Below, piece by piece: positions 54,396-62,690 of a stretch of DNA of 64,000 bases (within the stretch, counting starts at the first letter, position 1; the number at the start of each line of letters is the position of its first letter). Position numbers and translations under genes: made by a program. Source of the DNA: Sphingobium sp. Ant17 (GTDB lineage: Bacteria > Pseudomonadota > Alphaproteobacteria > Sphingomonadales > Sphingomonadaceae); assembly GCF_000588875.1 (NCBI RefSeq), contig NZ_JEMV01000001.1, forward strand, positions 34,709-98,708, read 5' to 3'. Under the pieces are notes generated by a model. That model did no database searches. It saw only the letters and a program-made list of their open reading frames with translations, and was not told the DNA's origin.

Positions 54396-55878
54396 ATGAC
54401 CGACAGCAGCACAGCCTATACGGATATGGACGGGCAATTTATCGCCGGTACCTGGCGCGCCGGACGCGCCGGCAAGACGGCCGCCAACCATAATCCGTTC
54501 GATGACAGCATCCTCAACGAAATCTCGCTAGCGAACGAAGCGGATCTGGACGACGCCTATAAGGCCGCCGCCACCGCGCAGAAGGATTGGGGGCGCACGT
54601 TGCATAGCGAACGCAGCGCGCTCTTCATGCGGGTCGTATCCATTCTGGATGCGCGCAAGGACGAGATCATCGGCTGGCTGGTCCGCGAGGCCGGGTCGAC
54701 CCTGCTCAAGGCGACGATCGAATGGGGCGCCGTCCGGGCGGGCGCGATGGAAGCGATCGCCCTTCCCTCGCGCGTCGAAGGCAAGATCATGCCGATCGAC
54801 GTTCCGGGCAAGCAGAGCTTCGTCTATCGTGAGCCGATCGGCGTCATCGGCGTGATCAGCCCGTGGAATTTCCCGATGGTCCTCTCGCACCGCTCGATCG
54901 CGCCTGCGCTGGCGCTGGGCAATGCCGTCGTCGTCAAGCCGGCGGAAGATACACCCGTAACCGGCGGCCTGCTGCTCGCCAAAATCTATGAGGAAGCCGG
55001 GCTGCCGGCGGGCCTGCTCAACATCGTGGTCGGGGCGGTCGAGGATATTGGCGACGCCTTCACGCTGCATCCGACCCCCAAGCTCATTTCCTTCACAGGA
55101 TCGACGCGGGTGGGCAAGCGGATCGCCGAACTGGCGGCGACCGGAACCCGGCTGAAGCATGTCGGCCTCGAACTGGGTGGCAATGCGCCGTTCGTCGTTC
55201 TGGACGATGCCGATCTGGACCTCGCCGTGCGGGCCGCCGCCTTCGCGCGTTTCCTGCACAACGGCCAGATCTGCATGAGCAGCAACCGGATCATCGTCGA
55301 TGCCAGCATTCATGATGCGTTCGTCGACCGGTTCGTGGCCCATGTGCGCACCTTCAAGACCGGTGACCCGAGTGACCCTTCGACGGTCATCGGTCCATTG
55401 ATCAACGCAAAGCAAAAGGCGGCCGCGCTGCGCAACATCGCCGCGGCACGTGCAGCGGGCTTTACCGAATTGTTGGCGGGCGAGGCGGGAGGCGGACGGC
55501 CTGCTGGTGCCCCCACATATTTATAGCGGCGTCCCCAATGACAGCGATTTTGCCCAGGCGGAACAGTTTGCGCCAATCGCGCCGATCATCAAGGCGGCCA
55601 ATGAAGAGGACGCGTTGCGCCTCGCCAATGCCACTGAATTCGGCCTGTCGAGCGCGGTCTTCACCCGTGACATGGCCCGGGGCATCCGCTTCGCGCGCGG
55701 GATCGAGGCGGGCATGACCCATGTGAACGACATCTCGGTGCAGGACAGTCCGTTCAACATGTTTGGCGGCGAAAAGAATTCGGGGATCGGCCGGTTCAAT
55801 GGCGATTGGATCATCGCGGAAATGACCACCGATCACTGGATCACGGTGCAGGATACCCCCCGGCACTATCCTTTCTAA
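54396..55878 (+). CDS. Aldehyde dehydrogenase (vanillin/benzaldehyde dehydrogenase-like), one frameshift
   Basis: Aldehyde dehydrogenase of 493 residues after repair. It carries [20 protein letters not shown], the catalytic Glu in [20 protein letters not shown], and the nucleophile Cys in [17 protein letters not shown], as in vanillin and benzaldehyde dehydrogenases. After about 55488 the frame shifts; an extra G in GCGGGAGG breaks it. The continuation [20 protein letters not shown] to the C-terminal [16 protein letters not shown] is intact. It lies 32 bases after the stilbene dioxygenase, so it should oxidise the hydroxybenzaldehydes released by that enzyme. A GAAGGA sits 6 bases before ATG 54396. 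Confidence 0.88.
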
Positions 55879-55939
55879 GACTGCGCCTTTAACGGTCGGC
55901 GCGCGCACCTGCTTCGCAACTATGGTGCGCGCGCTCCCT

Positions 55940-56386
55940 TCATAGCGGTTCGGACATGGCGATCCGCAGTGCGGGCGGCGCAAGCACAGCGGCAAGTGCC
56001 ACCGCATAGGCCGTCTTGAAGAACAGGACGACAGGCATGCCCCAGACCGGCGGGGTAATCATGGGCAGGACCAGCCAGATCATCGGCAACAGGATCGCCG
56101 TGACGGCAAGAGCGGCGATCGCGGCCCGGAATAACGGATGGCGTGGCCAAGACTGTGCGCTTGCCGCGACACCATCGATCTGAAGGCCGGATTTGCGGCG
56201 CAGGCGAGTCACCAGCGTCGCCATCAATACGGTCATGAGCGCAACCATGAACGTCTGCAAACTCAGGTCGATCATCAACCCGCCCGGCCCCGCCAGCGCA
56301 ACGCGGCTGGCAGCACCAAAGACGAAATAGGCCATCAACAATGTCATGGCGACATTGACGCCGATGCTGATCGACGTTTCCACCAT
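55940..56386 (-). CDS. Small four-helix membrane protein of unknown function
   Basis: Protein of 148 residues with four hydrophobic segments (VNVAMTLLMAYFVFGAASRV, LQTFMVALMTVLMATLVT, AAIAALAVTAILLPMIWLVL, VLFFKTAYAVALAAVLAPPA), possibly DUF2798-like. The start is ATG 56386, with no strong ribosome site. It lies between the aromatic cluster and a TBDR. No operon partner or function could be deduced. Confidence 0.65.
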   Translation of the reverse strand: MVETSISIGVNVAMTLLMAYFVFGAASRVALAGPGGLMIDLSLQTFMVALMTVLMATLVTRLRRKSGLQIDGVAASAQSWPRHPLFRAAIAALAVTAILLPMIWLVLPMITPPVWGMPVVLFFKTAYAVALAAVLAPPALRIAMSEPL

Positions 56387-56447
56387 GAGGTAACGCGTTT
56401 TTGCGGCTCACTTCACCATCCTCCCATATAATAGCGTTTTTACAATT

Positions 56448-56464
56448 ATACGGGAATATCGTAT
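56448..56464. promoter_or_regulatory. Palindrome, unknown operator
   Basis: ATACG (56448-56452), GGAATAT and CGTAT (56460-56464) form a 17-bp inverted repeat about 60 bases upstream of the membrane-protein gene. No regulator is encoded next to it. Confidence 0.3.
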
Positions 56465-56656
56465 TTTTCCGGGCAGCGCGAGAGCAATCGACAATTGTCC
56501 TCCGGCGGGATGCCTGTGCCGACGATGATGCGAGCGACGGCCCGATGGCACTGAGGGGCTATCGCGGACAAATCGCGTCTTTTCCACGCTTCGCAGAGCG
56601 CCGCCACTGTGACAATCAAGACACATCACGGCCCTGCTCGCCATCCTGGTGCGCGG

Positions 56657-56674
56657 CTGTCACAGGCCTTTCAT
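56657..56674 (+). promoter_or_regulatory. Pho-box-like PhoB site upstream of the TBDR-phoD operon
   Basis: CTGTCAC (56657-56663), a 4-base linker and CTTTCAT (56668-56674) are direct 7-mers 11 bases apart, as in PhoB boxes (consensus CTGTCAT pairs). It ends 39 bases before the TBDR start, a suitable position for activation. Confidence 0.6.
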
Positions 56675-56713
56675 ACACAGCGCCTAGCGCCTCTTTTCAA
56701 AGGGGTCCGTACC

Positions 56714-59250
56714 ATGAAAATTCATATTCTCGCGCTTACCGCATCCAGCCTTACCGCGCTGTCCTGCTCCGTCGCCTATGCTCAGGCACCCGTCGCCGAG
56801 CGGGACGATATGATCGTCGTCACCGCCCAGTTGCGGGAGCAGGATCCGATCGAAGTGCCGTTCGCGCTGACCTCGGTCGGCAGCGAGCAGCTTGATCGCT
56901 TTGGTATCGAGGAATTTGAAGAGCTGTCGCGCTATGTGCCGGGCTTCGTGGTTCAGAACCAATCGCCCAACAATCCCGGCTTCGTGATGCGCGGCATCAC
57001 CTCCGACAGCGGCAGCGCGTTCAACGAACCGCGCGTGTCGGTGTTTCAGGACGGCGTCTCCATCTCCAAGTCGCGCGGTTCCTATGTCGAACTGTTCGAC
57101 ATCAGCCGGGTCGAAATCGCCAAGGGGCCGCAATCCACGCTCTATGGTCGCGGCGCGCTGATCGGCGCGGTCAATATCGTGCAGAACAAGGCGCAGCTTG
57201 GCGCTTATGAAGTGGCGGGCAAGGCATCCTATGGCAATTATAATGCCTGGCTGGCCGAAGGCATGGTCAACGCGCCGTTGAACGACGACATGGCGATCCG
57301 CCTGGCCGGGCGCGTGCGCAAGCGCGACGGCTTCATCGAAAATCTGTCGGGCGGCGAGGATTTCAACTCGGCCGACACCTATGCGCTGCGCGGCAGCTTC
57401 CATGGCGAGGCGGGCGCGCTCAGCTTCGACCTGATCGGCAATTATCAGAAGGATACGCCGGAGGGCACGGCGTTCAAGTCGATCGCCTTTAACCCGACCG
57501 ACCCCACCACCGGGGCCGTCATCGGCGACCGGGGCCGCAACAGCGGCGCGGCGCTGGCCCCTGGGGCTGGCTTCGAAGGGGGGCAGGCGCTGGGCCTCGA
57601 TCGTCAGGTCTGGGGCGTTACCGGTTTCGCCAACCTTAAGCTCAGCGATCAGTTCACGCTCACCTCCATCACCGCCTTCCGCAAGTTCGACACGCTGGAA
57701 ATCTTCGACGCCGACGGCATTTCGCTGCCGATGCTGACGGCGGCCGAGCGGGCGCATGGCGAACAGACCAGCCAGGAATTTCGCCTGACCTATGAAAGCG
57801 GCCCGCTGACCGCCTTCATGGGCGCAAGCTATTTCCACGAAGACGGCTATCAGCGCACCCCTGCCCAGCTTGACGAGCGCGTGTTGCTTGCCCGTCTGGC
57901 CGGTGCGCTGAACGGCGGCGGCGCGATCCCCGGCCGTCCCGCGACCGATCCTGCCCCCGCCGCCCTGTTCGCCAGCCCCGCCTTCACCGGTGCGCTGTTG
58001 CAGGGCGTCGCCGCCGCCAACGGCATCGCGCTGTCAGCGGCTCAGGCGCAGGCGATCGCCGCGAACCTCAAGTCCAACCATATGGAAACCGCCACCAACA
58101 GTTCCAGCACAAAGGCCGTCGACCTGTTCGGCGACGTCACCGTGCGCGTCACCGACCAGTTCGAGCTTGGCGGTGGCCTGCGCTACAGCCATGACGACAA
58201 GCGCAGCAGCTATAGCGCGTCGGTCCTCAACGGCCGGTCGATCCTGGGCGGCGTGATCGGCGCGCTCAGCCAGCCCGCCGCCGTCCGCACCGCGCTGCTC
58301 AATGCGCTGTCCGTACCCGGCGCAGCGTCGATCCCGCCGTCGGCCGCCTACCCCGTGCCCTTATTTGGCCTCGCCAACCAGCCGACCGCGGGCAATGGCG
58401 GTATCGACAGCGCGAGCAACAAGAGTGGCGGCTTCTCCTGGCGCCTGACCGCGCGCTACATGCCGAGCGCCGACGCCAGCCTCTATGCCACCTATGCGCG
58501 CGGACGCCGTCCCGAAATCCTGGCCCCCGCCGGACCTGGCGCGCCTTTGGTGCGACTAGCTTTGCCGTGCTGCCGTCCGAAACGGTCGACAGCTATGAAG
58601 TCGGCGTCAAGACTGCGTTGATGGACCGCACCCTGTTCCTCGACGGGTCAGCCTTCTTCTACCAATATGATAATTTCCAGACGAGCGTGCAGCAGGGCAC
58701 GCAGATCATTACCACCAATGCGGGCAAGGCCGAAAGCTATGGCTTTGAAGGCCAGGCGCGCTGGGTGCCGAGCGATGTGCTGAGCCTCTATGCCAGCTAT
58801 GGCTACAACCATAGCCGCTTCAAGGCGGGCATTCGCGAGGGCAACCGCTTCCGCCTGTCGCCCGACCATAGCACGGCATTGGGCGCGATCCTGAGCGTGC
58901 CTGCAGGGCCCGGTCGCGTTGCCTTCTCGCCCAGCATCACCTGGCAATCGGCGGTCTTCTTCGACGATGACAATGACCGCGCCGACCTGCAACAGCCGCC
59001 CGCCGCGCTGGTCGCGGACAATATCCAGGACGAAAAGCAGAAGGGCTATGCGCTGGTCAATGCCCGGCTCGGCTATGAAGCGCCCGGCGGTGGCTGGCGC
59101 GTCGAGGCCTTCGTCGAAAATGCGTTCGACAAGGCCTATATCAAGGATGCGGGCAATACCGGCGACGGGCTCGGCATGCCGACCTTCATCGCGGGCGAGC
59201 CGCGCTTCTACGGCGTGTCGGCCAGCTTCCGCTTCGGCGGTGCGAAATGA
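56714..59250 (+). CDS. TonB-dependent receptor of the phosphate-linked operon, one frameshift
   Basis: Outer-membrane receptor, about 845 residues after repair. A signal peptide (residues 1-24, end VAYAQA) is followed by the plug (MIVVTAQLREQDPIEVPFAL, VMRGITSDSG, IAKGPQSTLYGRGALIGAVN). A barrel with an Ala-rich insertion at about 400-455 ends GVSASFRFGGAK. A single base missing at about 58545 (GCGCCTTTGG) splits the frame; restoring it joins APAGPGAPFGATSFAVLPSE across the break. AGGGG lies 8 bases before ATG 56714. The stop overlaps the phoD start (ATGA), and a Pho-box-like element precedes the gene. A phosphate ester or phosphorylated organic ligand is expected. Confidence 0.88.
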
Positions 59251-60910
59251 GGGTCGATCGCCGTTCCGCGCTGGGCCTGATCGGCGCTGGCGCTGCCTTC
59301 TCCTCCACCGGCGCGACCGCTGCGCAAGCTGCAGCGGTGCGCTTCGACCATGGCGTGGCCAGCGGTGATCCAACGGCCCAAGGCGCAATCTTGTGGACGC
59401 GCGTCACGCCCGTCAATGCCGATCATGCCGCGCCCATCCCGGTCCGCTGGCATGTGGCGCAAAGCGCGGATGCCAAGCCGCTCGAAAGCGGCGAGGCGCA
59501 GGCCCGCCCCGCGCGCGACTTCACGGTCAAGGTGGAGCCAAAGCGGCTGAAGCCGGGACAGGATTATGTCTATTGGTTCGAAGCGGCCGATGGCACGCGC
59601 TCACCCAATGGCCGCTTCCGCACCCTGCCCCAGGGCAAGACCCAAGACGCCGTCTTCGCCGTCGTGTCCTGCCAGCTTCATGCCGGTGGCTATTTCAACG
59701 CCTATCGGTCGATCGCGCAGCGTGACCGGGTCGATGCGGTCATTCATCTGGGCGACTATATCTATGAATATGGCGCAGACGGCTATGGCGCGGAGATCGG
59801 CAGCAAGCTCGGTCGCATCGCCGAGCCCGCCCATGAGGTCGTGACGCTGGCCGATTATCGCATCCGCCATGCTCAATATAAGCGCGATCCCGACATGCAG
59901 GCCGCGCATGCCCGCGCCGCCTTCATCTGCGTCTGGGACGATCATGAAACCGCCAATGACAGCTGGATCGGCGGCGCGGAAAATCACCAGCCCGCCACCG
60001 AAGGCGACTGGAAGGCGCGCAAGGCGGCCGCGATGCAGGCCTATTTCGAATGGATGCCGATCCGCGACGCGCAGGATGGCAATCCCTGGGAAGCGATCAA
60101 CCGCAGCTTCGATTTCGGCGATCTGGCAACGCTGATGATGGTCGAGACGCGGCTGCTCGCCCGCAACGAAGGCGCGGCCTTCAAGGGCGAGACGCCCGGC
60201 GCGGCGGAGATTGCGGCGGTGCTGGCGACGCGCAACCGCGCGGATCGCGAATTGCTGGGCGAAGCGCAACGGGCCTGGCTCGAACAGGGGCTGACGGCAT
60301 CGGTCGCGGCGGGCAAGCCCTGGCAGATATTGGGCAATCAGGTGGTGATGGCGCGGGTCGCCGGGCCTGACATGGCCAAATTATTCGGAGCGGATAAGGC
60401 CAAGGGGATGCTGGCGACGCTGGACCCGTCCCTGCGCCCGCGCGTCGAAGCGGCGCAGGCGGCTACCGCGCCGGCCTGCCCTTCAACCTGGACGCCTGGG
60501 ATGGCTATCCCGCCGCGCGCGAGCGGCTATATGCGAGCTTCCGGCAATCGGGCGCTCGTCCGCTCGTCCTGTCGGGCGACAGCCATGCCTTCTGGGCCAA
60601 TGACCTGGCCGACGATGCAGGCCGTCCCGTCGCCGTGGAGTTCGGCACAACGGGCATCACCAGCCCGTCGATCGGCGACGCCATGCCCGCCTTGCCGATC
60701 GGCGACCTGCTGGCCAAGGCGAATGACGAAGTCCTGCTGTGCGACCAGCGCGCCAAGGGCTATATCCTGCTGACGCTGACCCCGCAAAAGGCCCATGCCG
60801 CCTATATCGCCATGTCGACCATCTTCGCGCGCGATTATAGCGAGCGTCAGATCGCGGCATTCGCGCTGGCGGCCGATGCCAAGACGCCGAAATTGCAATC
60901 GGTCGACTGA
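59247..60910 (+). CDS. phoD: PhoD-like alkaline phosphatase/phosphodiesterase, Tat-exported, one frameshift
   Basis: Metallophosphatase, about 554 residues after repair, that releases phosphate from esters outside the inner membrane. The N-terminus is a twin-arginine signal (VDRRSALGLIGAGAAF). The N-terminal PhoD domain (FDHGVASGDPTAQGAILWTR) is followed by metal-binding segments VVSCQLHAGGYFNAYR, VIHLGDYIYEYG, CVWDDHETAND and, after the frame break, VLSGDSHAFWANDL. A missing G at about 60461 (GCG-GCT for GCG-GGC-T) splits the frame; its repair restores QAGYRAGLPFNLDAWDGY. The start is coupled to the TBDR stop. A strong hairpin terminator lies just past the stop. Confidence 0.88.
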
Positions 60911-60918
60911 GGCGGAGT

Positions 60919-60954
60919 GCGCGGCGCGACGGCGATGGAGCCGTCGCGCCGCGC
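60919..60954 (+). terminator. Strong GC hairpin after phoD
   Basis: A perfect 15-bp stem (60919-60933 with 60940-60954; arms GCGCGGCGCGACGGC and its complement) with a 6-base loop, 8 bases past the phoD stop. It lacks a T-run but is long enough to terminate or to protect the transcript. Confidence 0.65.
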
Positions 60955-61011
60955 CTGCGTTGCGGGGCTTCGGTAAGACGCCATCGACCGGGTGGCGCAG
61001 TGCCGCTGCAT

Positions 61012-61039
61012 AATCATGAAAATGTCATGCAGCATGATT
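61012..61039. promoter_or_regulatory. Nested inverted repeats upstream of the sigma-factor gene
   Basis: AATCATG-N14-CATGATT (61012-61018 with 61033-61039) encloses a second palindrome TCATGC-A-GCATGA (61025-61037). It is 32 bases upstream of the sigma-factor start. It shares the ATCATG/CATGAT half-sites of the palindrome at 52800. Confidence 0.45.
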
Positions 61040-61070
61040 AGTCACGCCGCTTTCGCGGGCTGGGGGTTGT

Positions 61071-61613
61071 GTGCTTTCGTCGATCAGGAATTCGGACGCG
61101 CCGTTGGCGGACGTAAAGCGTGCGGATGAATGGGACGCAGTGCAGACCGCCGTACTGCGCTATGTCCGGGGCCGCAGCGGGCGGCCCGATATCGCCGACG
61201 ACGTCGCGCAGGAAACCGTGGCCCGGCTGGTTGAACTGAGCGCCACGCAGCAGATCAGCAGCCTCTTCGCCCTCGCCTTCCGCATCGCGGACAATCTGAT
61301 CATCGACATGCACCGCCGCGAACGGCGACTCTCCGACGAAGTCGATGCCGATTGGCAGAGTGACGCGCCCTCGCTCGACAGGATTCTCGATTCGCGCCGG
61401 GCGATCGCCATATTCCACCGTTGCCTTCGGCGCATGCCGCCCCTGCGGCGCGAAGTGCTGATCCGCCGACGGTTGAACCAGGAAAGCTGCCGTGCCATCG
61501 GCGAAGACCTGTCGCTCAGCGCCAAAGCCGTGGAAAAGCACATCACGCGTGGCATGATCGACTTGCGCAAGGCGCTGGAGCAGGCCGGTGTCGATCTGAT
61601 GGGGCAGGACTGA
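61071..61613 (+). CDS. ECF RNA polymerase sigma factor (FecI-like)
   Basis: Sigma-70-type factor of 180 residues. Region 2 covers about 22-85 (VLRYVRGRSGRPDIADDVAQ, then FRIADNLIIDMHRRERR), and region 4 about 115-170 (LRRMPPLRREVLIRRRLNQE, then GEDLSLSAKAVEKHITRGM). A GTG at 61071 is the given start, with a weak ribosome site; the true start could lie a few codons downstream. Its stop overlaps the FecR start (TGATG), so the pair is translationally coupled. It is expected to direct transcription of the STN-domain TBDR that follows when the receptor is loaded. Confidence 0.9.
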   Translation: MLSSIRNSDAPLADVKRADEWDAVQTAVLRYVRGRSGRPDIADDVAQETVARLVELSATQQISSLFALAFRIADNLIIDMHRRERRLSDEVDADWQSDAPSLDRILDSRRAIAIFHRCLRRMPPLRREVLIRRRLNQESCRAIGEDLSLSAKAVEKHITRGMIDLRKALEQAGVDLMGQD

Positions 61614-62569
61614 TGGGCAGCGAATGTCATGACATCGATGCACAGGCGGCACGCTGGATCGACCGCATGAGCCGCCCCGTTCAGGGTGCCGAGATGGCGG
61701 CCGAGTTCGACCGCTGGATCCTCAAGGATCCGCGCCATATCGACGCCTATGCGCGCCTGAGCGCCATCTGGCAGTCCGACGGTCTTGATCGCGCACTTGC
61801 GCAGGCGGGTGCAGCCCCGACGGCCTGCAACGATGATGACAGCCAGAGCCAGTCCCGCCACGGCTGGCGGCGGATGGCGGCCATGGGCGCGGTCGGCCTG
61901 TGTCTTGCCCTCGCCCTGCTCGTCGGCCCCCGGCTGGTCATCAAGGAAACCGATTTCGCGACGCCGCGCGGCGAAACGCGGCTGGTCGCCCTGGCGGACG
62001 GTTCGAAGGTCAGGATGAACGGCGCCACGCGGATCGCCGTGCGCATCACCCCCTGGTCGCGCCACGTCGCGCTGGAACAGGGGGAGGCGTTTTTCGATGT
62101 CGCGCATGAGCGGCTGCGCGGCTTTTCCGTCGATACCGGCGGCACCAGCGTCTCGGTCCTGGGAACGGCGTTCGACGTCGATCGGATCGATGACGATACC
62201 CAGGTCGTCCAGGTCTATCGCGGGCTGGTCAGCGTTGATGCAGGCCATGGCCGCCGGTGGCGCCTTCCGGCCGGCAACGGGCTGGAAGTGTCGGGCGACA
62301 GTGTGCGCAGCCTGCACGGGATCAAGGCCAAGCGCCCCGGCTGGACCGAGGGCTGGTACGAGGCGGAAGGCACCCCCGTCCGGCAACTCATCCAGAGCCT
62401 CAACCGCACGTCGCCCCGGCCCATCGCGCTGGCCGACCCTGCCCTTGGCGAATTGCTGGTGAGCGGACGGTTCCAGACCAACCGGCCTGCGGCGGTGCTC
62501 GACGCGGTCGCGGCCATCCATGACTTGCGCTGGAAAGAGGATGGCGACCGCTACATCCTCTCACGCTAA
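61613..62569 (+). CDS. FecR-family anti-sigma/signal-transducing protein
   Basis: Membrane protein of 318 residues. An N-terminal DUF4880-like cytoplasmic domain (AARWIDRMSRPVQGAEMAAE, FDRWILKDPRHIDAYARLSA) is followed by one membrane helix (AAMGAVGLCLALALLVGP, about 80-97). The periplasmic FecR domain (TPRGETRLVALADGSKVRMN, LEQGEAFFDVAHE) spans about 105-205, and a C-terminal STN-like domain follows (TPVRQLIQSLNRTSPRPIAL). It would hold the sigma factor inactive or present it to RNA polymerase depending on contact with the receptor signalling domain. The gene is coupled to the sigma gene and ends 121 bases before the TBDR. Confidence 0.92.
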   Translation: MGSECHDIDAQAARWIDRMSRPVQGAEMAAEFDRWILKDPRHIDAYARLSAIWQSDGLDRALAQAGAAPTACNDDDSQSQSRHGWRRMAAMGAVGLCLALALLVGPRLVIKETDFATPRGETRLVALADGSKVRMNGATRIAVRITPWSRHVALEQGEAFFDVAHERLRGFSVDTGGTSVSVLGTAFDVDRIDDDTQVVQVYRGLVSVDAGHGRRWRLPAGNGLEVSGDSVRSLHGIKAKRPGWTEGWYEAEGTPVRQLIQSLNRTSPRPIALADPALGELLVSGRFQTNRPAAVLDAVAAIHDLRWKEDGDRYILSR

Positions 62570-62652
62570 TCCACCGCCTCTAAAGTTTCATCAATAAGTC
62601 ATTGAAATGAAATAATAAATATTTGTCGGGTTTTGGAACCAAGCCGCGTCTT

Positions 62653-62686
62653 CCCCCAGAATGATTTCTGAACTGGGGGTTCTTTT
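62653..62686 (+). terminator. Terminator-like hairpin in front of the STN-TBDR start
   Basis: CCCCCAG (62653-62659) pairs with CTGGGGG (62673-62679), 13-base loop, followed by TTCTTTT. It ends 4-5 bases before the receptor ATG. An alternative CAGAA/TTCTG pairing in the loop region competes with it. It may terminate the FecR transcript and also act in the receptor leader. Confidence 0.6.
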
Positions 62687-62690
62687 ACAC

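Larger units (their letters stand above)
56387..56713. other. Intergenic region between the four-helix membrane gene and the TBDR-phoD operon
   Basis: This 327-base non-coding stretch holds an ATACG/CGTAT palindrome near the left end and a Pho-box-like direct repeat (56657-56674) near the right end. No convincing small ORF was found in it. Confidence 0.6.
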
